64,000 nucleotides of DNA, taken from the NCBI GenBank assembly GCA_006438735.1, contig RCZF01000003.1, positions 62,001-126,000 of the forward strand, written 5' to 3'. Numbering within the stretch: position 1 is the stretch's first letter; every line of letters begins with the position of its first letter. This document shows positions 39,392 through 48,973 of the stretch, piece by piece. Under the pieces are notes generated by a model. The model was not told where the DNA came from. It made no database searches and worked only from the letters and a program-made list of their open reading frames with translations. The position numbers were made by a program, and so were the translations under genes. This DNA is from Sphingomonas koreensis (GTDB taxonomy: Bacteria; Pseudomonadota; Alphaproteobacteria; Sphingomonadales; Sphingomonadaceae).

Positions 39392-39739
39392 ATGTTTAAG
39401 ACACTTTCGCTCGTCGGCGCAGCACTCGCGATGGGCGCCGCCACGCTGGTCCCGATGACGCCGGCGGCGGCGCAGCGCTATCACCGATCCTATCACGGCC
39501 GGCATTATGCGCCGCGCCGGGTCTATCGCCGGCCCGACCGCCGCGCGCGCTACCGCGCTTATCAGAAATGCCATGACGGGGACGGCGGCACGATCGTCGG
39601 CGCGATCGCCGGCGGCCTGCTCGGCCACGAAGTCGCCGGGCGTGGCGACAGGACTTTGGGGACGATCCTCGGCGCAGGCGGCGGCGCGCTCGCCGGCCGC
39701 GCGATCGATCGATCGGATCGTCCCGGTTATTGCCGCTAG
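39392..39739 (+). CDS. Glycine-zipper 2TM domain protein, exported
   Basis: 115 residues: signal peptide 1-27 (ending PAAAQ), a very basic Tyr/Arg/His-rich stretch (RYHRSYHGRHYAPRRVYRR), then a 2TM glycine zipper (GGTIVGAIAGGLLGHEVAG, TLGTILGAGGGALAGRAID) and a C-terminal Cys that may pair with Cys in QKCHDGD. Members are envelope proteins related to RcnB/SlyB-type folds. Preceded by GAGGGAGACGAACA; ends at a strong hairpin terminator. Confidence 0.85.
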   Translation: MFKTLSLVGAALAMGAATLVPMTPAAAQRYHRSYHGRHYAPRRVYRRPDRRARYRAYQKCHDGDGGTIVGAIAGGLLGHEVAGRGDRTLGTILGAGGGALAGRAIDRSDRPGYCR

Positions 39740-39780
39740 GCGAGCGGCTACCACTTCCCTCCGGTCGCGTATCGAGGGCG

Positions 39781-39814
39781 GAGGCCGGTCCCGAAAGGGG
39801 CCGGCCTCTTGTGT
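39781..39814 (+). terminator. Strong hairpin terminator with GAAA loop
   Basis: GAGGCCGGTCCC pairs with GGGGCCGGCCTC around a GAAA tetraloop, a 12-bp stem with one T-G pair (39781-39808), followed by TTGTGTTT. It lies 41 bp after the stop of the glycine-zipper gene. Confidence 0.85.
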
Positions 39815-39825
39815 TTGGCGAAGGT

Positions 39826-40056
39826 GCGACCACGCTCGCGCCGCTGCGCGCGAAAGCGGGCATCGCCAAACACGGCCGGCGGGTCGGCCTCAGCCGAACC
39901 CGGCCGACGGCGGCGGCTTTGCCGCCGGCGCTGAGTAGCCGAAACCCATCAGCGGACGACGCCGGCAAAGCCGTCGTCGGCCGGATCGGGCTGAGCCCGT
40001 CCGCCGTCCGTGCCGGGCGCTGCGCGCTTGGCGCTCACCTGCGCGGGCGTGGCCGC
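39826..40056. repeat. Large imperfect palindrome, about 230 bp, centred near 39941
   Basis: The left half and the reverse complement of the right half align over more than 100 bp. Shared text includes GCG(A/G)CCACGC(T/C)CGCGC at the outer ends, CACGG(C/A)CGGCGG, TCAGCC(G/C)GA(A/T)CC, CCGGCCGACG and, at the centre, GCTGAGTAGCCGAAACCCATCAGC. Each arm also contains its own hairpin (GGCGGCTTTGCCGCC on the left, CGACGAC...GTCGTCG on the right). No coding potential was seen. It fills the gap between the glycine-zipper terminator and the phbB stop. Confidence 0.8.
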
Positions 40057-40066
40057 GCTGCGCCCG

Positions 40067-40789
40067 TCAATACATATGCTGGCCGCCGTTGATGCTGAGC
40101 GTCGATCCCGTCACGAACCCGCCTTCCTCGGAGCACAGGAAGGTGACGCCGCGGGCGATCTCGCTTGCCTGCCCCAGCCGGCCGACCGGAATCTTCGCGA
40201 CGATCTTCTCGAGCACGTCGGCCGGCACCGCGGCGACCATGTCGGTATCGATATAGCCCGGTGCGATCGCGTTGACCGTCACGCCGGCGCGCGCGCCTTC
40301 CTGCGCCAGCGCCTTGGTGAAGCCGTGGATGCCCGATTTCGCGGCAGCATAATTGACCTGGCCATATTGCCCGGCCTGGCCGTTGATCGAGCCGATGTTG
40401 ACGATCCGGCCCCATTTGCGCGTGCGCATGCCGGGGAACACCGCCTTGGCCATGTTGAAGCATCCGCCGAGATTGACGCGCATCACCTCGTCCCAATCCT
40501 CGTGCGTCATCTTGAGCATCGTGCCGTCGCGGGTGATGCCGGCGTTGTTGACCAGCACATCGATCTCGCCAAGCTCGCCGGCGACCTGCTGACAGCCCGC
40601 CTGGGCGGCGTCGAAATCGCCGACATCCCATTTGTAAGCCTTGATCCCGGTGCGATCGGTGAAGGCCTTGGCGCGTTCCTCGTTGCCGGCATAGTTGGCG
40701 GCGACGGTCATGCCGGCCTCCTGCAAGGCGAGGCTGATCGCCTCGCCGATCCCGCGAGTGCCGCCGGTTACGATCGCGACGCGTGCCAT
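40067..40789 (-). CDS. phbB: Acetoacetyl-CoA reductase
   Basis: NADPH-dependent SDR of 240 residues that makes (R)-3-hydroxybutyryl-CoA for polyhydroxyalkanoate synthesis. The cofactor motif TGGTRGIG is at 8-15, NNAG at 81-84, catalytic S134, Y147 and K151 (YAAAK). MTHEDWDEVMRVNLGGCFNM and SINGQAGQYGQVNY are typical PhaB text, distinguishing it from FabG. GGAGAGAGAT precedes the ATG. The thiolase and PHA synthase partners are not in the window. Confidence 0.9.
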   Translation of the reverse strand: MARVAIVTGGTRGIGEAISLALQEAGMTVAANYAGNEERAKAFTDRTGIKAYKWDVGDFDAAQAGCQQVAGELGEIDVLVNNAGITRDGTMLKMTHEDWDEVMRVNLGGCFNMAKAVFPGMRTRKWGRIVNIGSINGQAGQYGQVNYAAAKSGIHGFTKALAQEGARAGVTVNAIAPGYIDTDMVAAVPADVLEKIVAKIPVGRLGQASEIARGVTFLCSEEGGFVTGSTLSINGGQHMY

Positions 40790-40829
40790 ATCTCTCTCCT
40801 AGCTTTTGTTATCGTCTCTTAACCCAGAG

Positions 40830-41837
40830 CTATCGCGGCGTGTTCCAGCCTTCAAGCTCGCGGGACAGCACACGCTGTAACATCGCGGTGCCGCCGGGGC
40901 TGTCGTTGAGACAGGGAATATAGGCGAAATGCGTGCCGCCGGCCTCGACGAAGCTCTCGCGTCCGCGGATCGCCAGCTCCTCCAGCGTCTCCAGGCAATC
41001 GGCCGAAAAGCCCGGCGCGAGGATCGCGATGCGTTTAACGCCGCGGCCCGGCAACGCCTCCAGCGTATCGTCGGTGGCCGGCTCGAGCCATTTGGCGCGG
41101 CCGAAGCGTGACTGGAAGGAAATCACGACCTCTCGCCCCAGCGCCTCGCCCAGCAGCCGCGCGGTCTTCTGGCAATGGCAATGATAGGGATCGCCCAGCT
41201 CCAGCGTGCGCTGCGGCATGCCGTGAAAACTCGTCACGATCGCCTCGGGCTCGAAGTCGAGCGTGGCCAATGCCGCCTCGATTGAATCCTTCAGCGCACC
41301 GATATAGCCGGGATCGTCATGATAGGCCGGCAGCGTGCGCACCGCCGGCTGCCAGCGCATCGCGGTGAGCGCGGCGAACGCGCGGTCATTGGCGGTGGCT
41401 GTCGTCGCCGCGCAATATTGCGGATAGAGCGGCGCGAGCAGGATGCGATCGCAGCCGGCATCCTTCAGCGCGGCGATGCGATCAGCGATTGCCGGCGTGC
41501 CGTACCGCATCGCCCAATCGACGATCACATCGGGCCCGAACGCCTCGGCCAGCGCCTCGGCCTGCTTGCGCGTGAACACCGCCAGCGGCGAGCCGTCTTC
41601 GCGCCACACCTGGCTATAGGCATGCGCCGATTTCTTGGGGCGCGTGTTGAGGATCAGCCCGCGCAGGATCGGCTGCCAGATCAGCCACGGAATTTCGATC
41701 AGCCGGCGATCGGACAGGAATTCGCGCAGATAGCGTTTTACCGACGCCACATCGGGGCCATCGGGCGTGCCGAGGTTGGTCAGCAACACGCCGATGCGGC
41801 GGGCGCGAATCGGCGGATGATCGGGCGGAAGGTTCAT
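40830..41837 (-). CDS. hemH: Ferrochelatase
   Basis: Inserts Fe2+ into protoporphyrin IX, the last step of heme b synthesis. The 335 residues show GVLLTNLGTPDGP near the N-terminus, PLYPQYCAATTA, VTSFHGMPQRTLELGDPYHCHCQKTARLL with the catalytic His in SFHGMP, and SRFGRAKWLEPATDDTLE with the late Glu. The ATG overlaps the stop of the oxidoreductase gene (ATGA). The CHCQ motif sits just after the catalytic His. Confidence 0.96.
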   Translation of the reverse strand: MNLPPDHPPIRARRIGVLLTNLGTPDGPDVASVKRYLREFLSDRRLIEIPWLIWQPILRGLILNTRPKKSAHAYSQVWREDGSPLAVFTRKQAEALAEAFGPDVIVDWAMRYGTPAIADRIAALKDAGCDRILLAPLYPQYCAATTATANDRAFAALTAMRWQPAVRTLPAYHDDPGYIGALKDSIEAALATLDFEPEAIVTSFHGMPQRTLELGDPYHCHCQKTARLLGEALGREVVISFQSRFGRAKWLEPATDDTLEALPGRGVKRIAILAPGFSADCLETLEELAIRGRESFVEAGGTHFAYIPCLNDSPGGTAMLQRVLSRELEGWNTPR

Positions 41838-44071
41838 GCAGGAACCGTTGATAGCGGCACCGTGCGAATACGAAAGCCCGTCCCCGATTGCAGCGCATTG
41901 GCGATCGCGGGCGCGACCGGCGGCACCGCCAGCTCGCCGACGCCGCCGGGATCGGCGTCGCTGGCGATCAGCTCGACGGTAATGTCGGGAGAATCGGCCA
42001 GGCGGGGCAAGGCGAGATCGCGAACGCCGCGCGCATCGGCGAGATTATCGGTGAAGCCGGTCGCCGCGCCCACCGCCTGCGCCACGCCGAAGATCAGCCC
42101 GCCTTCGATCTGCTGCTTGACGACATCGGGATTGACCATCCGCCCGCAATCGACCGCCGCGACGAGGCGATCGACCCGCGGGCGCTGTGCCTCATCGAGA
42201 TGCGCCTCGGCAAGCACGGCGATATACGAGCCCCGAAACGCATGACAGGCGATCCCCTGCCCGCTGCCGGCCACGCCGCCGCCCCAGCCGCCGAGCGACG
42301 CGGCAGTCGACAGGCACCGCGCCAGCCGGGGATTGTCGCCCAGCATGGCAATGCGAAAGGACAGCGCCTCGGTGCCGGCGCGGTGCGCCAGCTCGTCGAT
42401 GAAACATTCGGTGAAAAACGCGGTGTAGCTGTGCGCGCCCGATCGCCAATGGCCGGTCGGCACGCCGATCTCGGCCGGATAATGATCGACCGCGAAATTG
42501 GGGATCGCATAAAAGGGCGTCGCGCCCGCCACCGCATAGCCGTCGCCGCGCCCCGGCAGCGCCGCCGCAAACGCCATCGCCGCGTCGCCGCCGATCAATC
42601 GCCGCGCGAGTTCGTGGCCGGTGCGCGGCGCGGCGATCCTGGTCTGCATCGCCAGCACGCGACCATTGGCGTCGAGCCGGGCGGCCATCTTGCCCGCCGC
42701 CGCCGGGCGATAGCGATCATGCAGCAGATCCTCGGCGCGAGACCATACCAGCTGCACCGGGCGCTTCAACCGCTGCGTCAGCAACGCCGCCTGCTCGGCA
42801 ACGAGATGTTCGAGATTCGCCCCGAACGAGCCGCCGATCAGCATCGGATGCACCAGCACATCGTCGACGCCGATGCCCAGCGTCGCGGCGGCCGCCGCGC
42901 GCGCCAGACCAGGGGCTTGCGTCGGCAGCCACAGCTCGAGCCGCCCGTCGTGGAAATGCGCCGTCGCCGTCATCGTCTCTACCGCGGCATGGACGGCCAT
43001 GCCGACGCGGTAGTCAGCCGTGATCACCTCAGCCCCGTTGAATGCCGCCGACAGATTGCCTGCCGCTGCCATCCGCTCGCCCTTGGCCGCAAATGCCGCG
43101 TCGAGCGCCGCATCGATCGCGGCAGAATCGACGATCGCGCCCTTGGTCTCGAATCGCGGGGCGAGCGCGTCGAGCGCCTGGTTCGCCGCCCACCAATTGG
43201 TCGCGATCGCTGCCACCCAGCGCGGGTTCTCGACGACTTCCACGACGCCGCGGATGCGATCGGCGGCGGCGCGATCGGTGCTGACGAGGCGGCTGTCGCC
43301 GACCGGGCCCTGGCGGATCGCGGCATAAACCATATCGGGCAAGCGGATGTCGCCCGCGAAATTGGCCGATCCATCGACTTTGGACGGCACGTCGAGACGG
43401 GGCAGCGATTGGCCGATCAGCCGCCCGTCGGCATCGCTGCGCAGCGGCACGCTGCCGGACAGCTTTTCGCCGGCCGCCGCGCTCGCCAATTCGGCGAAGC
43501 GCAGCCGATCGTGGCCGTGGACGACAAAGCCCTCAGCCGTCCTGCACGCCTGCCAATCGACACCCCAGCGTCGCGCCGCGGCCTTGCACAGCAGCACGCG
43601 CGCCGATGCGCCGGCCTGGGCCAGATCGTCGGCGAACATCCGCACCGAGCTCGATCCGCCGGTCAGCACCAGCGCGCTGCGCTCGGCATGCGCGCGGCGA
43701 AATCCCTCCGGCAGCGCATCGAACACGCCGGCGAACAATGCGTCGGCGGCAAGCGGATTGGCGTAGAGCGGGTTGAGCGGGGCCGGCTCGACGCCGACCG
43801 TCCGCCAGTCCGCGCCCAGCTGATCGGCGACGACCTGCGGCAGCGTCGTATAGACCCCTTGCCCATGCTCGGCCTGCGGCACCGCCACAGTAATATGCCC
43901 GTCATCGCCGATCTTGAGCCACGCGCCCATGATCGTCTCGCCCTTCGCTGCAGTGAGGTTTTCGGCGTAACGGCGCGGCCAGACCGCCCACGCCAAGATC
44001 AGACCCAGCCCGGCGCCGCCGCCGATCAGCAAGCTCCGTCGGTCGATATGCCTGGTGTCGCTCGCCGCCAT
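41834..44071 (-). CDS. Molybdopterin-binding subunit of a xanthine-dehydrogenase-family oxidoreductase (IorB-like)
   Basis: 745 residues, the large-subunit type that binds Mo-cytosine dinucleotide. A Tat-like signal (DRRSLLIGGGAGLGLILAWAVW, residues 10-31) sends it to the periplasm. MGAWLKIGDDGHITVAVPQAEHGQGVYT, VDGSANFAGDIRLPDMVYA, PMLIGGSFGANLEHLVAEQAALL and WRSGAHSYTAFFTECFIDELAH match the aldehyde-oxidase/isoquinoline 1-oxidoreductase beta layout. No 2Fe-2S alpha subunit or cytochrome adjoins it. Its stop overlaps hemH. Substrate unknown. Confidence 0.9.
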   Translation of the reverse strand: MAASDTRHIDRRSLLIGGGAGLGLILAWAVWPRRYAENLTAAKGETIMGAWLKIGDDGHITVAVPQAEHGQGVYTTLPQVVADQLGADWRTVGVEPAPLNPLYANPLAADALFAGVFDALPEGFRRAHAERSALVLTGGSSSVRMFADDLAQAGASARVLLCKAAARRWGVDWQACRTAEGFVVHGHDRLRFAELASAAAGEKLSGSVPLRSDADGRLIGQSLPRLDVPSKVDGSANFAGDIRLPDMVYAAIRQGPVGDSRLVSTDRAAADRIRGVVEVVENPRWVAAIATNWWAANQALDALAPRFETKGAIVDSAAIDAALDAAFAAKGERMAAAGNLSAAFNGAEVITADYRVGMAVHAAVETMTATAHFHDGRLELWLPTQAPGLARAAAAATLGIGVDDVLVHPMLIGGSFGANLEHLVAEQAALLTQRLKRPVQLVWSRAEDLLHDRYRPAAAGKMAARLDANGRVLAMQTRIAAPRTGHELARRLIGGDAAMAFAAALPGRGDGYAVAGATPFYAIPNFAVDHYPAEIGVPTGHWRSGAHSYTAFFTECFIDELAHRAGTEALSFRIAMLGDNPRLARCLSTAASLGGWGGGVAGSGQGIACHAFRGSYIAVLAEAHLDEAQRPRVDRLVAAVDCGRMVNPDVVKQQIEGGLIFGVAQAVGAATGFTDNLADARGVRDLALPRLADSPDITVELIASDADPGGVGELAVPPVAPAIANALQSGTGFRIRTVPLSTVPA

Positions 44072-44108
44072 TGAGCGGCTCTATCGCGCCGTTGGCGCCG
44101 GCGCCAGA

Positions 44109-45056
44109 TCAGCTCTTGGCGAGCGTATCGTCGATCGCCGCCTCGACTGGCGGCAAGTCGCCCCCTGTTCGGTGGATTCGCACGCCGGCGGTCACCGTCG
44201 CGCGCACGGGCGGCGCATCGGGAGCGTCTATTGTCGCCGCGCCGCGGTGGATCATCACGCCGACGGTCGTCTCGCCGCTCGCCGTCTCGCCGCCATAATG
44301 AACTTCGACTGCGGGAACCGTCGATGGCGTCCAGCGGCCCGCCGCCAACGGCTCGGCGCCCGAATAGGACTGCCGGAACGCCAACGCATTCTCCATCGCG
44401 CCGCGCCAGCGATAGAAGATGTGCGCGCCGATCGTGGCAACGCGCGCCATGCTACCCGCCCACCAGGGCGAGACATAATCGGCGTGGTAGAATGTCGCGG
44501 CGCCCACCGGAGCATAGACCGCGCCGGCCAGCGCCGCGGCGGCGATCGATCGTGCGCGATCCCAGGCGAATGGCTCGCGCGGATGATAGAGCGATCCATC
44601 GCAGGTGAAGCTGAACTGGCAGCCGGTACGGCGCTGCGAGCCCTGATAGACGACGCCGCAGACGCTCGCCGGAAACGCGCGGTCGCGCACGCGGTTGAGC
44701 ACCACTTGCGCAACCGCGCGCTGGCCGTCCGCCGATTGCGATCGCGCCTCGTAGTAAACCGCCGCCGTGAGGCAATCGATCGCGCGCTGGGCATCATCGG
44801 GCGTGGCCGCCTGAGCGAGGAACGGCGGTGCGGTGACCGCGACGGCGGGTATCAGGTCGCTCGCCAGCGGCTGCGTCGATGCCGCCAGATCCGCCGGAAT
44901 TTCAAGATCGAGTTGCTTGAGCAACGTTGACGGGGCCGGCCGCCGGGGCGCTGCGGCGGCCGTGCGGACGGGCGGTTGCGGCACGCATGAGGCGGCGCTG
45001 ACCAGCGCAGGCAGCGCGATCAACAGGTGTCTCGATCCGATCCGGCGCCCCATCAT
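44109..45056 (-). CDS. Cell wall hydrolase SleB family, lipoprotein
   Basis: Putative lytic transglycosylase/amidase acting on peptidoglycan; SleB-type domains are widespread beyond spore formers. The 315-residue product has a lipobox SAASC with Cys24, a Pro/Ala-rich linker, and the hydrolase domain from about 90 to 210: LTAAVYYEARSQSADGQRAVAQVVLNRVRD, VCGVVYQGSQ, CQFSFTCDGS. The catalytic Glu is in YYEAR (about E101). The C-terminal tail is low complexity. It lies just upstream of the oxidoreductase gene. Confidence 0.9.
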   Translation of the reverse strand: MMGRRIGSRHLLIALPALVSAASCVPQPPVRTAAAAPRRPAPSTLLKQLDLEIPADLAASTQPLASDLIPAVAVTAPPFLAQAATPDDAQRAIDCLTAAVYYEARSQSADGQRAVAQVVLNRVRDRAFPASVCGVVYQGSQRRTGCQFSFTCDGSLYHPREPFAWDRARSIAAAALAGAVYAPVGAATFYHADYVSPWWAGSMARVATIGAHIFYRWRGAMENALAFRQSYSGAEPLAAGRWTPSTVPAVEVHYGGETASGETTVGVMIHRGAATIDAPDAPPVRATVTAGVRIHRTGGDLPPVEAAIDDTLAKS

Positions 45057-45125
45057 CGGCGCCGGGCTAACGCAGAAGGTTTAGGACCGGGTTAAGGACG
45101 CCCACGTGGAAATCTTGCAAAGGGT

Positions 45126-45225
45126 TCGTCACCCCGGACTTGTTCAGGGGTCCACCGGCGCATGCATGCTACACGCCGTCGATTGCGCGCAACCGTGGAT
45201 GCCGGACCAAGTCCGGCATGACGAC
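45126..45225. repeat. REP-like repeat (CGTCACCCCGGACTTG / CAAGTCCGGCATGACG)
   Basis: CGTCACCCCGGACTTGTTCA near the left end and GATGCCGGACCAAGTCCGGC followed by ATGACG near the right form inverted partners (CCGGACTTG with CAAGTCCGG), and the right copy is itself a palindrome (ATGCCGGAC-CAA-GTCCGGCAT). It occupies the gap between the acyl-CoA ligase stop and the SleB start. Confidence 0.75.
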
Positions 45226-45262
45226 AACGAAGCCGAACGGCCGACTTTCGCCTAGTTCTCGC

Positions 45263-46963
45263 TCACGTTGCGGCGTGCTCGGCGCGATACCGGGCGCGCA
45301 AACTCACCTTATCGATCTTTTCGGTGCCGAGCCGCGGCAGCGGCCGATCGGCCACCCATAGACGCGCCGGCAACTTGAACGCGGCGATATGCTCGGCAAG
45401 GAAACCGCACAGTTGCTCGGTGCTCAGCGCCTCGCCTGCGCGGTAATGCACCACTGCGCCGGGCACTTCGCCGTAGCGCGGATCGGGCAGCCCGAAAACC
45501 GCGCATTCGGCCACCGCGGGATGGCGATAGATTGCCGCTTCGACTTCCTGGCAGGAGATATTCTCGCCGCCGCGGATGATGATGTCCTTCTTGCGATCGA
45601 CGATGAACAGATAGCCGTCTTCATCCAAATAGCCGATGTCGCCGGTGAGGAAAAAGCGATCGGCGGTGAAGGCATCGGCGGTCGCTTGTTCGCGGTTCCA
45701 ATAACGTTTGAAGTTGCAGATCGAGCGGATGCCGACTTCGCCGCGCGCGCCCTGCGGCACGGGATTTCCGGCGCCGTCGAGGATCGCGAGCTCGACCAGC
45801 GGGGCCGACGCGCGGCCGGTCGAATCGGGCTTGGCGAGATAATTGTCGCGCCAATTGCCGCAGCCGACGCCGTTGGTTTCGGTGAGACCGTAACCGATCA
45901 ACGGCGCGCCGCCGCCCATTTCCTCGTTGATTCGCCGGACATGCTCGATCGGGCGCGGCGCACCGCCGGCGGCGAAATCGGTGACTTTGGAAAGATCGTA
46001 TCGGCCGCGATTGGGGTGAGTGAGGATTTCGTAGCTCATCAGCGGCACGCCGACGAAATAGCTGACTTGTTCGGCCTCGATCAGCCGCATCGCCTCCTCG
46101 GCGTCCCACTTCGGCATCAGCACCAATTTGCGCCCCATCGCAAAGCTCTGCAGCATCACCGGCACTTCGGCGGTGACGTGGAACAGCGGCACGTTGAGCA
46201 GCGTCGCCGGCTGACCGACCGGCGGATTGCCCGCCTCGGTGGCAATGCCGAGCATCACCATCGCTTGCGCGAGATAGTTGAACACGCCCTGCAGCACCGC
46301 GCGGTGATCGCTCAGCGCGCCCTTCGATTGGCCGGTCGAGCCGCTGGTGAACAGGATCGTCGCATCGTCGTCGCCGGTCAGTTGCGGCAGCATCGTCGCC
46401 GTCGATCCGCCGCGCGCGGTGACCGGCGAAAGCGCCTGCGCCAAGGCGGGGCGATCGTCGATCGCCACCAGCGTGCACGCCAGCGTCTCGATCTGCGCGA
46501 GCCGATCGGCGCGCGGCGGATCGGCGAAGATTAGCCGGCAATCGACATCGCCGATCGCCTCGCCAAGCTCTTCGGCGCTCCACCAGCCGTTGAGCAGCGT
46601 GGCGATGCCCCCGGCCATCAGGATGCCCATGTAAAGCGCTATCCACGACGGCGAATTGCGCATCGCGATGCCGATCCGGTCACCACGCGCGATACCGAAC
46701 CCTTCGACCAGCGCTGCAGCCACTTTCCGCGCCTCGGCATGGACCTGGGCGAAGGTCAGTCGCTCGTCGCCGGCGACGAGAAACGTCGCCGCCGCGTGTT
46801 CGGCGCAATAATGGGCGAAATAATGCGGCAGCGCCGGCGGCGCGGCGGCGATCAGCGGCAGCGTAACGCCGCCGCGGTCGATCGTCGCCACGCCGAGCGG
46901 CCCGCCTTCCGCCGTCAGCCGGGCGATTCCCGCATCCATTTGCCGGTCGAGCGTGGTCGGCAT
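45263..46963 (-). CDS. Class I adenylate-forming acyl-CoA ligase
   Basis: Activates a carboxylic acid as acyl-AMP and transfers it to CoA; 566 residues. The P-loop [12 protein letters not shown] starts near residue 205; [15 protein letters not shown], the [21 protein letters not shown] hinge (with the Asp/Arg-Lys motif) and [14 protein letters not shown] follow, and the C-terminal Lys is in the GTEKIDK segment. Sequence class resembles long-chain or aromatic acyl-CoA synthetases; the substrate is open. GAGGAGAGAGGC precedes the ATG. It is divergent from lgt. Confidence 0.92.
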   Translation of the reverse strand: MPTTLDRQMDAGIARLTAEGGPLGVATIDRGGVTLPLIAAAPPALPHYFAHYCAEHAAATFLVAGDERLTFAQVHAEARKVAAALVEGFGIARGDRIGIAMRNSPSWIALYMGILMAGGIATLLNGWWSAEELGEAIGDVDCRLIFADPPRADRLAQIETLACTLVAIDDRPALAQALSPVTARGGSTATMLPQLTGDDDATILFTSGSTGQSKGALSDHRAVLQGVFNYLAQAMVMLGIATEAGNPPVGQPATLLNVPLFHVTAEVPVMLQSFAMGRKLVLMPKWDAEEAMRLIEAEQVSYFVGVPLMSYEILTHPNRGRYDLSKVTDFAAGGAPRPIEHVRRINEEMGGGAPLIGYGLTETNGVGCGNWRDNYLAKPDSTGRASAPLVELAILDGAGNPVPQGARGEVGIRSICNFKRYWNREQATADAFTADRFFLTGDIGYLDEDGYLFIVDRKKDIIIRGGENISCQEVEAAIYRHPAVAECAVFGLPDPRYGEVPGAVVHYRAGEALSTEQLCGFLAEHIAAFKLPARLWVADRPLPRLGTEKIDKVSLRARYRAEHAAT

Positions 46964-47028
46964 GCCTCTCTCCTCTTGGTCTTGTCGCTTGCCGCCTTTA
47001 TGGGAGCGTCAGCCACCGGGGAAAAGCC

Positions 47029-47919
47029 TTGATCCTGACGCAACTCGCGACCGCCGCCGCCAGCCAGGCGCATATTCACTTCACCGATCTCGGATTGCAT
47101 CCGGTGATCTTCCAGATCGGCTTCTTCAGCCTGAAATGGTATTCGCTCGCCTATATCGCCGGCATCGTCGTCGGCTGGTGGTATCTGCTCAAGCTGCTCG
47201 ATCAGCCCGGCGCGCCGATGGCGCGGCGCCACGCAGACGATCTGGTGTTCTACGTCACGCTCGGCGTGATTCTGGGCGGCCGAATCGGCTATGTGATCTT
47301 CTACGCGCCGGAGATGTTCATCCACCCCTTGCAGATCTTCCGGCTGTGGGACGGCGGCATGTCGTTTCACGGCGGCGTGATCGGCACGTCGATCGCGCTC
47401 ATCCTGCTGGCGCGCAAGAATGGGCTCAACTGGCTGCGTATCCACGATTATGTCGGCTGCTGCGTGCCGTTCGGGCTGTTTTTCGGCCGGCTGGCCAATT
47501 TCGTCAACGGCGAGTTGTGGGGCAAGCCGAGCAATCTGCCCTGGGCGATCGTCTTCCCGCATACCGTCGGCCCCGGCATGATCGAGCCGGCGCGGCATCC
47601 CAGCGAGCTCTACGAGGCCGGACTCGAAGGCATCGTGCTGTTTTGCATCCTGTGGTTCTTCTTCTGGCGCACTAAGGCGCGCTACGATCCGGGCAAACTG
47701 ACCGGCATCTTCCTGATCGGCTATGGCTGTTTCCGCTTTTTCGTAGAGTTTTTCCGCGAGCCCGATTCACAATTCGCCGGCACCTTCTTCGCCAACACGA
47801 TCCACATGGGGCAGGTGCTGTGCCTGCCGATGATCCTCGGCGGGTTGTGGCTGGTGGCAACCGCCAAGGGCAGGCGCGAGCGGGTCGAGCCGATCGCCGG
47901 TGGTGAAAGCGTCGCCTGA
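47029..47919 (+). CDS. lgt: Prolipoprotein diacylglyceryl transferase
   Basis: Transfers diacylglycerol to the lipobox Cys of lipoprotein precursors at the inner membrane, the first step of lipoprotein maturation. The 296 residues have seven TM helices, the signature [13 protein letters not shown] (with the conserved Arg and Asn), SFHGGVIGT and the C-terminal [11 protein letters not shown]. The start is TTG 47029, with GGGGAAAAGCC before it; no in-frame ATG lies nearby. The 3' end overlaps the MidA-type gene. Confidence 0.95.
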   Translation: MILTQLATAAASQAHIHFTDLGLHPVIFQIGFFSLKWYSLAYIAGIVVGWWYLLKLLDQPGAPMARRHADDLVFYVTLGVILGGRIGYVIFYAPEMFIHPLQIFRLWDGGMSFHGGVIGTSIALILLARKNGLNWLRIHDYVGCCVPFGLFFGRLANFVNGELWGKPSNLPWAIVFPHTVGPGMIEPARHPSELYEAGLEGIVLFCILWFFFWRTKARYDPGKLTGIFLIGYGCFRFFVEFFREPDSQFAGTFFANTIHMGQVLCLPMILGGLWLVATAKGRRERVEPIAGGESVA

Positions 47920-48973
47920 GCCAGTCCCGCTCGCGGGCGCCCTGCCCGATCGCCTGGCGCGCGCGATCACGCTCGCCGGGCCGATTTCGATCGCGCACTA
48001 TATGGCGGCGGCGAACGCGCATTATTATGCGACGCGCGATCCGCTGGGGACGGGCGGCGATTTCATCACTGCGCCAGAAATCAGCCAGATGTTCGGCGAG
48101 CTGCTCGGCCTCGCGCTCGCCGACAGCTGGCACAGCGCTGGCCGGCCCGATGCCGCTTATGTCGAGTTCGGCCCCGGACGCGGGACGCTTGCCGCCGACG
48201 CGATGCGAGCGATGGCGAAGGCGCAGCTGACGCCGCCGGTGCATCTGATCGAAACCAGCCCGGTGCTGCGCGCCAGCCAGGCCGAGCGGCTGCCCGGCGC
48301 GACGTGGCACGACGATCTGGCCGGCCTGCCTGACGACCGCGCGCTGCTCGTCATCGCCAACGAATTTTTCGATGCGCTGCCGATCCGCCAGCTGGTCAGG
48401 GCTGCGGATGGCTGGCACGAGCGGCTAGTCGCCTGTCAGGACACCTTGTTCCTGCCGATCGCCGGCACGCAGCTGCCGGACAGTATCATCCCGGCCGCTT
48501 TGCGCGATGCGCCGCCGGGGGCGATCATCGAGACGTCGCCGGCCAGCGTCGCGATCGTCCGCGCGCTGGCGCAGCGGCTGGTGGCGCAGGGCGGCGCCGC
48601 GATCATTATCGACTATGGCTATGAAGGCCCCGCGATCGGCGACACGCTGCAGGCGGTGCGCGGCCACGCCTACGCCAATCCGTTCGAGGCGCCGGGCGAG
48701 CAGGATCTCACCGCGCATGTCGATTTCGCGACCTTGCTCGCCGCTGCGGTGGCCGAGGGCGCGGTGGTTCACGGCCCGGTCGATCAGGGTGCACTGCTCA
48801 CCGCGCTCGGCATCGACGCACGGGCCGAGGCGCTGGCGGCGGCCGCGCCCGATCGGGGCGAAGCGGTGCGCGCCGACCGCGATCGCCTGGTGAATGCAAA
48901 GGCAATGGGCAGCCTGTTCAAGGCGGTTGCGATTAACGCGCCCGGCTGGCCGACGCCGGCGGGCTTCGCATGA
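47900..48973 (+). CDS. MidA/NDUFAF7-type SAM-dependent methyltransferase
   Basis: Relative of the mitochondrial complex I assembly arginine methyltransferase NDUFAF7 (COG1565), 357 residues. [25 protein letters not shown] and [18 protein letters not shown] (SAM-binding glycine motif) are diagnostic, with [19 protein letters not shown] and [18 protein letters not shown] later. It starts at GTG 47900 or the next GTG and overlaps the lgt end by 20 bp; its stop overlaps the GNAT start. The cluster lgt-MidA-pgeF is common in alphaproteobacteria. Confidence 0.92.
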   Translation: MVKASPEPVPLAGALPDRLARAITLAGPISIAHYMAAANAHYYATRDPLGTGGDFITAPEISQMFGELLGLALADSWHSAGRPDAAYVEFGPGRGTLAADAMRAMAKAQLTPPVHLIETSPVLRASQAERLPGATWHDDLAGLPDDRALLVIANEFFDALPIRQLVRAADGWHERLVACQDTLFLPIAGTQLPDSIIPAALRDAPPGAIIETSPASVAIVRALAQRLVAQGGAAIIIDYGYEGPAIGDTLQAVRGHAYANPFEAPGEQDLTAHVDFATLLAAAVAEGAVVHGPVDQGALLTALGIDARAEALAAAAPDRGEAVRADRDRLVNAKAMGSLFKAVAINAPGWPTPAGFA

